Virus record (IMG/VR): IMGVR_UViG_3300005577_000109
Span: 1 to 20,022 of that record
Length of the DNA: 20,022 nt
Origin: a virus
Direction: 5' to 3' (one strand)
The notes under the pieces are model-generated. The model saw only the letters and a program-made list of their open reading frames with translations, had not been told where the DNA came from and did no database searches. This document shows, piece after piece, positions 1 to 6,829 of this stretch (position 1 is its first letter; each line of letters starts with the position of its first letter). The translations under genes were made by a program, and so were the position numbers.

Positions 1-791
1 GTGAGTTAGCCTTCGCTGACTGGAACCCCACCAGTGACTTTTATATGTATGAGGATTATGGACTGGAAGATGAATCCACAGCATCAACCACACACCCTGA
101 CACAGAATTTATCATCTTAACTTATAAAGACAACGAAAGCCTAGAAGAGGCGATTGTTAGGGAGATTGAAAGCCGCCGCTTAAATAAAAGCTGGTGGCGG
201 GTTTACGGCGAGGGCCGACGCGGTGAAGTCGAGGGTAAGATTTATCGGGGCTGGCAGATTATTGATGACGTACCGCACGAAGCCAGGATAGTCAGCCGAG
301 GCCTGGACTTCGGTTATGCACACGATCCAGCGGTCTTGGTCGATGTTTACTACTATAACGGCGGTTATATCTGCGATGAGCAATTCTATCGGACCGGCAT
401 GAAGAATAACGATATCGCTAATTACATAAACAACTTGCCAGAACCCCAAACACTAGTCACAGCCGACGCTGCCGAGCCAAAGAGTATTGATGAGCTTAGG
501 ATGCACGGCGTAGGGGTAATTGAATCAATCAAAGGTCAGGGCTCACGACACAGGCGGATTGACTACGTCCAGCAACAGAGGATCAGCCTGACTAAATCTA
601 GCACCAACCTTATCAAGAGTTACCGCAACTATATGTGGAAAACCGACAAGGACGGAAAAATCCTAAACGAACCCGACCACTTCTGGTCTGACGGCATGGA
701 CGCGCTTGGTTACGGGATTGAGAGCCAGCGCCCCAAGATTCAGAAACCCCAAAAGAAATCCGGTAACCTAACCAGCTTATGGCACAACTAA
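1..791 (+). CDS. terL: Phage terminase large subunit, C-terminal part (5' partial)
   Basis: The reading frame is open from base 3 to the TAA at 789-791, so the gene enters from the left edge; the ATG at 45 is internal, not the start. The visible 262 residues are the end of the ATPase domain plus the RNase H-like nuclease domain that cuts concatemeric DNA during packaging. The nuclease acidic residues fit the family: the GLDFGY strand (about 303-320), the TADAAEPKSIDEL segment (about 459-497) and the C-terminal FWSDGMDALGYG motif (about 681-716). The line 'ADWNPTSDFYMYED' at the left edge also resembles PBSX-family terminases, in which a similar segment ends the ATPase domain. Family assignment is from motif recognition. 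The Walker A/B half lies outside the window. A small gene follows 9 bases later with a good AAGGAG site. Confidence 0.93.
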   Translation, partial: ELAFADWNPTSDFYMYEDYGLEDESTASTTHPDTEFIILTYKDNESLEEAIVREIESRRLNKSWWRVYGEGRRGEVEGKIYRGWQIIDDVPHEARIVSRGLDFGYAHDPAVLVDVYYYNGGYICDEQFYRTGMKNNDIANYINNLPEPQTLVTADAAEPKSIDELRMHGVGVIESIKGQGSRHRRIDYVQQQRISLTKSSTNLIKSYRNYMWKTDKDGKILNEPDHFWSDGMDALGYGIESQRPKIQKPQKKSGNLTSLWHN

Positions 792-800
792 AGGAGAATC

Positions 801-1103
801 ATGAAACCGAAGAACGGCGTCCATAAAACCACCCAACTACTTGATGATTTAGGCTCTACTGTAGCGGTTGAGCGCACGTACCACACTGACGGTATCTTGT
901 CCCGGCCGATTAGACATTACTACGAAATCAATTATAAAGTCTCCTCGCCGACCGAAGAACATGCTGCTTATCTGAGGTTCTCTGACGACATCCACGCCGA
1001 TAAGTCTAAGTTAGACCCAGCCTGGCGGATTGAACACAGCAAAAAGGGCGATGAGCGCGGTTATTACATCTGCGTGGCTTCATATACGGTGTTGGAATAC
1101 TAA
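801..1103 (+). CDS. Hypothetical phage protein, 100 aa
   Basis: I do not recognise a family. The gene starts at ATG 801, preceded by AAGGAGAATC, a strong ribosome-binding site, and ends at TAA 1103. The product is soluble-looking, without a signal peptide or membrane segment, with alternating aromatic/polar stretches (YYEINYKV, GYYICVASY) that suggest a small alpha/beta or beta-rich fold, and several His and Asp/Glu residues. It lies between the terminase and the portal genes, a slot that often holds small packaging-associated or non-essential genes, but nothing in the sequence assigns a role. The next small ORF begins directly after its stop codon. Confidence 0.75.
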   Translation: MKPKNGVHKTTQLLDDLGSTVAVERTYHTDGILSRPIRHYYEINYKVSSPTEEHAAYLRFSDDIHADKSKLDPAWRIEHSKKGDERGYYICVASYTVLEY

Positions 1104-1205
1104 ATGAGTGAAGAAGAGATATTGGCCGGCGCACTAGACGATATCATTGCAAGTATTACATCATCGGATAATCTCATAAAAGCCCTCAGAGAGTTTATAA
1201 TATAA
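1104..1205 (+). CDS. Small ORF, 33 aa, unknown
   Basis: This tiny ORF begins with the ATG immediately after the TAA of the preceding gene (TAAATG) and ends at TAA 1203-1205. It encodes an acidic, probably helical peptide starting MSEEEILAGALDDIIASI. A weak GGAA (about 1094-1097) could serve as ribosome-binding site, and tight stop-start packing suggests translational coupling. It is short enough to be fortuitous, but the helical amphipathic character and the spacing favour a real microprotein. It ends right where the structured non-coding stretch begins, and its last codons contain a TATAAT. Confidence 0.45.
   Translation: MSEEEILAGALDDIIASITSSDNLIKALREFII
1196..1201 (+). promoter_or_regulatory. 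Possible -10 element before the structured RNA
   Basis: A perfect TATAAT lies at 1196-1201 in the last codons of the 33-aa ORF, placing a transcription start near 1208, the left edge of the complementary-arm region. There is no convincing -35 and no TG extension, so this may be chance; several other TATAAT hexamers occur inside coding sequence in this window. Confidence 0.25.
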
Positions 1206-1346
1206 GGGAGCAACCCGGATTGCCGGGGCTACTGATTCTGCGTTTCTCCTGGTACCGGGTTTTGCGCAGTTGACGTGGCTTCTCGTAACCCGCTTTAGTT
1301 CCCTGAGGTCGCAAGACTGAAGCAGACTGAGGCGGGTTGCGTCATT
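1206..1346 (+). ncRNA. Candidate structured RNA / RNA switch upstream of portal gene
   Basis: This gene-free stretch holds an unusual density of complementary GC-rich arms. AACCCGG (1212-1218) can pair with CCGGGTT (1255-1261), and its CCCGG can instead pair locally with CCGGG (1223-1227). CTGCG (1238-1242) can pair with CGCAG (1265-1269), which with the first long-range stem makes an H-type pseudoknot. CGTAACCCGC (1284-1293) pairs with GCGGGTTGCG (1332-1341) over 10 bp, one of them G-U, and encloses a short GTC-GCAA-GAC hairpin with a GNRA loop (1308-1317). I do not recognise a known RNA family, and it is not a tRNA. It may be a non-coding RNA, a switch, or structured UTR. Confidence 0.45.
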
Positions 1347-1370
1347 TAAGGGTTATTTTCTCTAAAAAGC

Positions 1371-1379
1371 TGTTATAAT
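1371..1379 (+). promoter_or_regulatory. Extended -10 promoter (TGTTATAAT) upstream of portal gene
   Basis: TG at 1371-1372 and TATAAT at 1374-1379 form an extended -10 element in non-coding DNA. No good -35 is seen at the usual distance, which is common for extended -10 promoters. The predicted start is near 1386, giving a leader of about 55 bases before the portal TTG. The leader contains a terminator-like hairpin. The arrangement closely matches the one at 19499-19595. Confidence 0.55.
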
Positions 1380-1406
1380 TATAACCAAAGCATAAGCCAC
1401 CCAACT

Positions 1407-1442
1407 AAGTACGGAACTTTTGCCAGAAAGACCGTACTTTTT
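1407..1442 (+). terminator. Terminator-like hairpin directly before portal start
   Basis: AAGTACGG (1407-1414) pairs perfectly with CCGTACTT (1432-1439). An inner CTTT/AAAG stem (1417-1420 with 1427-1430) extends it, and the 3' arm runs into five T residues (1438-1442). This is the form of an intrinsic terminator. It ends only two bases before the TTG start of the portal gene and 30-60 bases after a promoter, so it may act as an attenuator, a small-RNA terminator or an mRNA 5'-end structure rather than as a simple end of operon. Confidence 0.6.
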
Positions 1443-1444
1443 CA

Positions 1445-3724
1445 TTGGCATTCTCTTATTTAACACCGCAAAACATTTATCGGCACTACGAAAGTGCCAA
1501 ACAATACACGCTTGAGCTCACCCAGCCCTTCTGGGAGTTTGAGCGGATTGCTAGGAACCGCCCGCATGACGGTATCGACCCGGCATATCCTAAGACCACT
1601 GACGGTACGGCCGCCTCAATCGTCCAAAAGACCCCAAAGCGGGTAGTCCAGCAACTGCCGACCGGCAAGATCAAGAGCGACCAGGGCAACGAGTGGCTCG
1701 ACATAGTCGCCCAGTTTATCTTTACCAATAAAATCCTTCCTTACGCCAATGAGGACTATGGGCTGTTTGAGAAATCCCACCTGATGATCGAGGGCGGCCT
1801 AACTTACGGCTTCTCAGCTTCCTACACACCGTTTTTAAACCATGACGGGTACTTTTGTCCCGATATGACCATCCCCTACTGGGGAGATATTTTTATTCAA
1901 AAAGGCAAGAAGAGCGGTTATTCCTGCTCTTATGTATTTCTTAGAAGTTGGTGGCAAAAAGCTGATTTAGAGGCTCTAATTGATTCCGAAACCAAACTGT
2001 CTAAGGATAAGGATTATGAGTCAACCTGGGACCTAGACGCCCTTAAAGACGTGCTTAAGGCCGAATCAGCCAAAGACCCCCAAGCCACCACGCCGCATGA
2101 GCGAGAGCGCTCGGCCGAAACGACTGGGATTGAGCTGGTAACAGGCTTCCAAAAAGGCGTTAAATCCAAGTTCTACACCTTCAATGTCGCTACGCGCAAG
2201 ATTGTGCGAACCAAGATAAATAAAGACCCTAGAGGCAAGTTACCGATTGATTGGCTTTATGGCGATATAGACGGGGCCAACCCTCTTGGACGGGGGATTA
2301 TCGAGCTTATCGGTGGCCTGCAGAACCTGATTGACTCTCAGCAGCAGATGTTTGAGTTCAACCGGGCGTTAGCACTGGCTCCTCCCGTAATTAAATATGG
2401 CAATATCGGTGACTTCTCATATTCACCTAATGCAGTTATAGAGGCTACCAACCCCGCCACGGATAAGGTCGAGCCACTGGTCATCGATACGACCGCGATC
2501 GCTAACTACCCGCAACTTTATCAGCTTCACCAATCACAGATGTTTAATCTGGTAGCCCCCCAAAGTACTCAAATCGCCGCGGGAGAAGGAGCTATTACCC
2601 AAAGCAAAACCTCGGCCGGGGTCAACCAGCAAAACGCGGCCCTTTCCGTAGATGATAACGCTATTCGCAAGCGCTTTGAGTCCTGGTTCAGGAACTGGGC
2701 GGAAACCGCTGTCAACTTGTATTTCGGCGAACGTACCGGCAAGGAAGAACTACAGCTGGATAAGGAAACTGCCCAGCGGCTCCGTGAACTGCCTGATTTT
2801 GACCAATCCCTGCTTTCCCCAGACAACAAGATACTAATTGATTACGACAGCGCCACGCCAGTCCTAAACTTCCACGTTGACCCCAACACTACCTCAGTAG
2901 CCGATAAGGCTCAGCAGGTCCAAGACGCCGTCCAGATACTCGATATCGTCATGAAATACCCAATGCTAAACGCCAGCTTCGGCGGTCCGATTGACGTTGA
3001 TGTTCTGGCCCGAAGATTAGTTGTTAACTCCGGCATTGACGATCCGGAACAGGTTGCGCCCGAACCTACTGAAGCCCAGAAGAAATCCAAAGAACTGCAA
3101 AAACAACAGGTCAATCCGTTCTCACCAATGTTTGACAAACCATCTATTAGGATCGACTACGGAGACGTTGAAGATCCTCAGAGCCGGGCCAAATTACTTG
3201 AGTTGGCTGGCGCACCTCCTGCCGCTCCGTTGGCCCCAATGTCACCGCGCGTAGCCGAAAGCGCGGCTAAGGGCGTGGCAGCGATCGAACCCGAAGAAGC
3301 CGGCCAATCATCCCAACCAACCGAAGCCCCGATTGATCTGGGCGATATCTACAAGGGTACAACCGACCCAATGGTTAAGGCCGAAATCGAAGGTATGGCC
3401 GGACTCCATCCCCGCCCAGCTCATGTCGCCGGTGAAGTTGTATCAAATACAACTGAACACGCGGCCAACGTCCTGAACAACTTAGGCCAAGCCAACCAGG
3501 TGCTTAATCCTCCGCAACCACCGGCCCCAGAACCAGTTGAGGGCCAGCCAGCCCCTCCCCCGGCACCCCCAGCTCCACCGCGGCACAATCCCATAGATGA
3601 AAAGATGCGCGAAGTCTTAAAACGACTTGGCTTGTCTGATAACGCCATTGAACAAGCGATTGCCCAGCTGGATTCCGGCGCGTCACCGCAGCAAGTTCTA
3701 CAAGGACTAGGAGTTAACCAATGA
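1445..3724 (+). CDS. Phage portal protein
   Basis: The 759-aa product is the dodecameric channel at the capsid vertex through which DNA enters and leaves; it docks the terminase and the tail adaptor. Recognition rests on the central helical stem/wing signature around residues 274-316 (GDIDGANPLGRGI, then a run ending in FNRALALAPPVI), on the Gln/Asn-rich helix after LVAPQSTQIAAGEG, and on its position between terminase and scaffold. The length is like P22-type portals (about 725 aa) rather than the usual 400-500 aa. A Pro/Ala-rich tail (about 688-716) and a final UBA-like helical segment of about 45 residues follow the core. The only possible start in frame is TTG 1445, since TAA at 1406 closes the frame and no ATG/GTG intervenes; it has no Shine-Dalgarno sequence. 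The stop TGA overlaps the next start (ATGA). Confidence 0.85.
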   Translation: MAFSYLTPQNIYRHYESAKQYTLELTQPFWEFERIARNRPHDGIDPAYPKTTDGTAASIVQKTPKRVVQQLPTGKIKSDQGNEWLDIVAQFIFTNKILPYANEDYGLFEKSHLMIEGGLTYGFSASYTPFLNHDGYFCPDMTIPYWGDIFIQKGKKSGYSCSYVFLRSWWQKADLEALIDSETKLSKDKDYESTWDLDALKDVLKAESAKDPQATTPHERERSAETTGIELVTGFQKGVKSKFYTFNVATRKIVRTKINKDPRGKLPIDWLYGDIDGANPLGRGIIELIGGLQNLIDSQQQMFEFNRALALAPPVIKYGNIGDFSYSPNAVIEATNPATDKVEPLVIDTTAIANYPQLYQLHQSQMFNLVAPQSTQIAAGEGAITQSKTSAGVNQQNAALSVDDNAIRKRFESWFRNWAETAVNLYFGERTGKEELQLDKETAQRLRELPDFDQSLLSPDNKILIDYDSATPVLNFHVDPNTTSVADKAQQVQDAVQILDIVMKYPMLNASFGGPIDVDVLARRLVVNSGIDDPEQVAPEPTEAQKKSKELQKQQVNPFSPMFDKPSIRIDYGDVEDPQSRAKLLELAGAPPAAPLAPMSPRVAESAAKGVAAIEPEEAGQSSQPTEAPIDLGDIYKGTTDPMVKAEIEGMAGLHPRPAHVAGEVVSNTTEHAANVLNNLGQANQVLNPPQPPAPEPVEGQPAPPPAPPAPPRHNPIDEKMREVLKRLGLSDNAIEQAIAQLDSGASPQQVLQGLGVNQ

Positions 3725-4026
3725 ATGACAACATTTATCCGCTAAGCGGCCAGCCCTTTGCCCTGCGGCCGCCCCAAAAACAGATAGAAGAGCGCAAAGA
3801 AGAGATCGCCAAGACCCTAGACCAGCTTCCGCTAATTAAAGAGGTTATTAGTCGGCTTGACACCAAATTAGCCGCCACCGACTCAGTCAAAAAAGCCCTG
3901 GAAGTATCCGATAAGTATCAAATCAGCCGGGAAAATGCCCTGATTGTGCTGGATATCGTCAACCAACAGCTAGCTACGGAGAGGAGTTTTCTTCAGACCA
4001 AAGTTGAACAAGTCTCCCAGAGATAG
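3721..4026 (+). CDS. Small coiled-coil protein after portal, 101 aa
   Basis: The start ATG overlaps the portal stop (ATGA at 3721-3724), so translation is very probably coupled. The product has a Pro-rich N-terminus followed by long charged helices (QKQIEERKEEIAKTLDQL and later a Leu/Val heptad-like region) that look coiled-coil forming. I do not recognise a family. The position between portal and scaffold is compatible with a small portal-associated, scaffold-like or head-assembly factor, but that is inference from location only. No signal peptide or membrane segment is visible. Confidence 0.75.
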   Translation: MNDNIYPLSGQPFALRPPQKQIEERKEEIAKTLDQLPLIKEVISRLDTKLAATDSVKKALEVSDKYQISRENALIVLDIVNQQLATERSFLQTKVEQVSQR

Positions 4027-4030
4027 GTTG

Positions 4031-4063
4031 CTTGCTGGGCATCCAAAATAGGTGCCTGGCAAG
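4031..4063 (+). promoter_or_regulatory. Stem-loop in the leader of the scaffold gene
   Basis: CTTGCTGGGCA (4031-4041) can pair with TGCCTGGCAAG (4053-4063) over 11 bp including two G-U pairs, with an 11-base loop. There is no T-tract, so it is not a classical terminator. It sits in the otherwise empty 98-base gap between the coiled-coil gene and the scaffold gene and could set mRNA stability or expression ratio before the highly expressed capsid genes. Confidence 0.45.
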
Positions 4064-4124
4064 GAGTCCAGCTCACAGATTCCCGCCCCTCCAGCGCATG
4101 GAAGTAACTAATTAAGGAGACGCT

Positions 4125-5042
4125 ATGGCTAAAGTAGCCGACGCTGTAAAAGAGGACGAACAGGTCGCCCCCGCTGAATCAGCACCAGTGAACACAAAAG
4201 TAAATGAACCTGTTGATGGCGATAATTCGCAAGTATCTGAGGATAAGGACATCATGGAAGCCACGCTCGACGAGCTGGAAGAAGATGCTCCTGAAACAGA
4301 AGGCGAAGCCGAGGAAGAAGCACCAGCCGAAACCGAAGCCGCCGTAGAAACGACTCAGCCGCAAGGTGAAACAAAACCCCAAGAACCTACACAAACAGAG
4401 GAAAAACTAGCCCCTAAAAGCGAAAATCGGTTCCAGATTCTTGCTAACAAGAATAAAGACCTTGAGCAAAAGCTATCCGATCCGTCCTTTTTGCAACAGC
4501 AACTGGAACGCTTAAAACTGCAGGAATCTCAGCTCGCATCTGAACAGGAGCTATTAAACGAAGTTAATCCCGAAACCGGCGAGTATTACACCCCGCAAGA
4601 GGTGGAACGGCTCGCCTTCGCCCAGTCACGGGAACAAAGAGCCCAAGTTGTCGCTCTGGAACGCTACCAACTCGAAGTTCAACAGAACCAAGAGCTAATA
4701 GCTAACGAAGCCACCAAAGCTATCGAGGACTTCGCTATCTTCAACGACAAAAGCCCAGAGTTCAAACCCGAACTCGCTGCCCAGCTCAATGACTTGATAG
4801 ATAAAAGCCTTATCCGCGAAGAAGGAACTGGGACAATCATCGGGGCACACCTTTCACCCTACCAATTAGCAAAAACCATCGCTGACGCTACTCAAGTGAA
4901 CGCCGCCAAAATGCAAGCCGAAGCCCAAAAAGCAAATGCAAAGATGCTGGCAAACGCTGACGTCCCGGCTGGCGCAAGCAACGCCTCTAAAGCGAAAGTC
5001 GACCCAGATTTGGCCGCTTTCGATGAAGAGGCGGGACTGTAG
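4125..5042 (+). CDS. Putative capsid scaffold protein
   Basis: The 305-aa product starts at ATG 4125 after AAGGAGACGCT. Residues 1 to about 105 are extremely acidic and Pro/Thr/Gln rich (long Glu runs), which suggests disorder. From about 105 onward it is helical and Gln/Leu/Glu rich with clear coiled-coil character (for example FLQQQLERLKLQESQLASEQ), and the C-terminus is Ala/Lys rich. Scaffold proteins are typically acidic, helical and encoded directly before the major capsid protein, as here (30 bases upstream). No protease motif is visible, so capsid maturation proteolysis is not indicated. The function is inferred from composition and position rather than from a conserved domain. Confidence 0.75.
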   Translation: MAKVADAVKEDEQVAPAESAPVNTKVNEPVDGDNSQVSEDKDIMEATLDELEEDAPETEGEAEEEAPAETEAAVETTQPQGETKPQEPTQTEEKLAPKSENRFQILANKNKDLEQKLSDPSFLQQQLERLKLQESQLASEQELLNEVNPETGEYYTPQEVERLAFAQSREQRAQVVALERYQLEVQQNQELIANEATKAIEDFAIFNDKSPEFKPELAAQLNDLIDKSLIREEGTGTIIGAHLSPYQLAKTIADATQVNAAKMQAEAQKANAKMLANADVPAGASNASKAKVDPDLAAFDEEAGL

Positions 5043-5071
5043 CTTCAGTCTAACGAAAGGAAGATACAAAC

Positions 5072-5908
5072 ATGGCTGTTAACTTAGCCTCAAAGTTTGC
5101 AAAAAAGACTTCTGATCTGATGGTGTTGTCCGCAAAGACCAGTGGCATAGTCAACCAGAACTGGGATTGGGACGGTGTAAACGCGATTAACGTGTACACC
5201 CTGTCTGATCCTACAATCAACGACTACGTCGCTAACGGTGCAAACCGCTACGGCAACCCCTCAGAAGTCCAAGACACCAAACAAACCTTCACCCTGTCGC
5301 GTGACCGATCTTTCTCAGTCACTATCGACAACCTAAACCTTCAGGACACCATGATGGTCCGCCAGCCCGGTAAATACCTGGCCCAGGTCATCAAAAACAA
5401 AATGGTCCCTGAAATCGACACCTACCGCATAGGTGTTTTGTTCGCCGCCGGCGCTACTAACGGCTCTCGCGACGACATCGTAGCCGATGCTGCTACAACT
5501 TCAAGCAACGCTTGGAGCAACTTCACGGCTATCAACGCCGACATATCCGACCACGAAGCTCCTGAGAGCGGTCGCGTCGCTTTGATGACCGCCCAGTACT
5601 ACAACTTCCTGCTTCTTTCAGGCTTCGTCCTGGCTTCCAACGCTGGTCAAAGCAAGAACGAGAGCGGCGATTTGGGTACTGTTGACGGCGTAAAAGTCGT
5701 AGTAGTCCCTTCTGGCCGTATGCCCAGCAACAACGACCTGATAATCACTCACCCGAGTGTCCTGGTCGCCCCCGAGAAACTTCGTGACTATACCATTCAC
5801 AAGAATCCTCCTGGCATCAACGGTTACCAGATCGACTACCGACATCGCTATGACGCTTTTGTGGACACCAACCGCTTGAACGCGACTGGCTTCCACATGA
5901 CCGCTTAG
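5072..5908 (+). CDS. Major capsid protein
   Basis: The 278-aa product is the main shell subunit. Features typical of a large HK97-fold capsid family in siphophages and podophages are visible. Residues 75-86 (LSRDRSFSVTID) form the strand that precedes the spine helix, and the segment from about residue 91 to 108 (QDTMMVRQPGKYL onward) begins that helix. The motif VPEIDTYRI follows at 112-120. The N-terminus lacks the long delta domain, consistent with a separate scaffold. The start ATG 5072 follows GAAAGGAAG. The codon use is rich in C-ending codons, as expected for a highly expressed structural gene. The order portal, scaffold, this gene, decoration proteins supports the call. Confidence 0.9.
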   Translation: MAVNLASKFAKKTSDLMVLSAKTSGIVNQNWDWDGVNAINVYTLSDPTINDYVANGANRYGNPSEVQDTKQTFTLSRDRSFSVTIDNLNLQDTMMVRQPGKYLAQVIKNKMVPEIDTYRIGVLFAAGATNGSRDDIVADAATTSSNAWSNFTAINADISDHEAPESGRVALMTAQYYNFLLLSGFVLASNAGQSKNESGDLGTVDGVKVVVVPSGRMPSNNDLIITHPSVLVAPEKLRDYTIHKNPPGINGYQIDYRHRYDAFVDTNRLNATGFHMTA

Positions 5909-5938
5909 TTCTGAACTAACAAATTTTAAGGAGTAATA

Positions 5939-6148
5939 ATGGCAAATCTAACTTGGCAAGAAAAGCTTGAAAAGGGTTTACCCCTAAACGAGCTGGAACG
6001 AGTCAAAGAGGCCGCTGAACGTATCACACTGCGCCGCATCCGCGATGCAGAAGAAGACGCTAAGCGTGCCGCCGAGCGTGCTGGCGCATCCGTCAATTCG
6101 CTTGAACCAAAAGAAACATCGCCAAAAGACTCAAAGAAAGGTAACTAG
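5939..6148 (+). CDS. Small charged helical protein, 69 aa
   Basis: ATG 5939 follows AAGGAGTAATA. The product is very rich in Glu, Lys, Arg and Ala and predicted helical (KEAAERITLRRIRDAEEDAK), with a Ser/Pro/Lys-rich tail. I do not recognise a family; by position after the capsid gene it may be a small head component. Its stop TAG (6146-6148) is directly followed, in the same frame, by the TTG start of the HNH gene, so readthrough would give a fusion. A 12-base sequence at its end (6133-6144) is repeated at 6435-6446; removing one repeat unit would join this gene in frame to the decoration-like gene at 6454. Confidence 0.75.
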   Translation: MANLTWQEKLEKGLPLNELERVKEAAERITLRRIRDAEEDAKRAAERAGASVNSLEPKETSPKDSKKGN

Positions 6149-6446
6149 TTGGAAGGAAACATAACACGCCAACGTAGATACGCCCTCAAGAAAAGGGCCG
6201 AAGTGCTAGAAGCACTCGGAAATCAATGCGTTGTTTGTGGGATAACCGACCCCCGTGTTCTGCAAATAGATCACGTTAATGGCGGAGGTACCCAAGAACA
6301 TCGAAAGATTAAATCAAGAACCATCTTTTTAAGAAAAGTTCTCGATGACCAAGAAGGACTCTACCAACTGTTATGCGCAAATTGTAATTGGATCAAAAGA
6401 TTTGAGAACAATGAAAACCCGACCAGGAAACTTTAAAGAAAGGTAA
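6133..6446 (+). repeat. 12-bp direct repeats flanking the HNH gene
   Basis: AAAGAAAGGTAA occurs at 6133-6144 and again at 6435-6446, bracketing the HNH gene with a 302-base period. Each copy also serves as ribosome-binding site for the gene that follows it (TTG 6149; ATG 6454). This looks like the footprint of an insertion or duplication, although purine-rich ribosome-binding sites can resemble one another by chance. Confidence 0.6.
6149..6436 (+). CDS. HNH endonuclease, free-standing
   Basis: The 95-aa product has the compact HNH fold signature. There is a basic N-terminal helix, CVVC at 27-30, IDHVNGGG with D41-H42, and LLCANCNWIKRFEN at 74-87 with the second zinc Cys pair C76/C79. The usual His after the second Cys pair is Asn80, a variant seen in some HNH families. 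Such proteins are metal-dependent DNA nickases/endonucleases and in phages are often mobile homing enzymes. The start is taken as TTG 6149, seven bases after AAAGG (6137-6141); the frame upstream is closed only by the TAG at 6146. It interrupts a run of structural genes and lies between 12-base direct repeats, which suggests insertion. Confidence 0.85.
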   Translation: MEGNITRQRRYALKKRAEVLEALGNQCVVCGITDPRVLQIDHVNGGGTQEHRKIKSRTIFLRKVLDDQEGLYQLLCANCNWIKRFENNENPTRKL

Positions 6447-6453
6447 ACAACAT

Positions 6454-6819
6454 ATGGCTAATGCAGATGTTAACCTCAGTGGCTTCGGCTACAACCAGGT
6501 TACCGCAGTAACCGGCAACAAAACGCTGGCCGCAACTGACTGTGGAGTTGTCCAAAACGTGACTGCTACCTGTACTGTAACCCTTCCTGCCACCGCTGTC
6601 GGCGATGTACACATCGTCCGCGTCGGTGCAGAAGGCATCACCGTAACTGTAGCTCCTAACGCCGTAGACAACATTCGCGGCAACGGCTTTACCGCTGCTG
6701 ACAACAAAGCCGCTATCGCTACCTCCCTGCCCGCCGGCTCATTCATCAAGCTCGTCGCTGATGGTGCTGCTGGCTGGACGGTTGACAGCGTCCGCGGAGT
6801 TTGGACTCGCCAAGCTTAA
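6454..6819 (+). CDS. Probable head decoration/structural protein, 121 aa
   Basis: The product is Ala/Thr/Val rich with short alternating hydrophobic strands and no charged helices (for example TCTVTLPATAVGDVHIVRVG), as in small all-beta capsid decoration or fibre proteins. The segment VTLPATAVGDVHIVRVGAEG resembles beta-sandwich domains found in many phage structural proteins. The ATG at 6454 follows AAAGG and lies in NDE-like CATATG. Position after the capsid gene (interrupted only by the HNH gene) supports a virion role. Decoration versus neck or fibre role cannot be resolved from sequence alone. Confidence 0.7.
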   Translation: MANADVNLSGFGYNQVTAVTGNKTLAATDCGVVQNVTATCTVTLPATAVGDVHIVRVGAEGITVTVAPNAVDNIRGNGFTAADNKAAIATSLPAGSFIKLVADGAAGWTVDSVRGVWTRQA

Positions 6820-6829
6820 CAACTAATTA

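Noticed and set aside
1206-1346. tRNA or tmRNA in the gap before the portal gene
   Set aside because: No cloverleaf, no T-arm GTTC-A pattern at the right distance and no CCA end could be laid out on these arms.
5079-5093. 15-base sequence shared between the capsid gene start and 8348-8362
   Set aside because: It encodes the same short peptide Asn-Leu-Ala-Ser in both genes and has no flanking similarity; coincidence is sufficient.
6133-6446. Group I intron hosting the HNH gene
   Set aside because: The unit is only 302 bases and is almost entirely filled by the ORF, leaving no room for an intron core.
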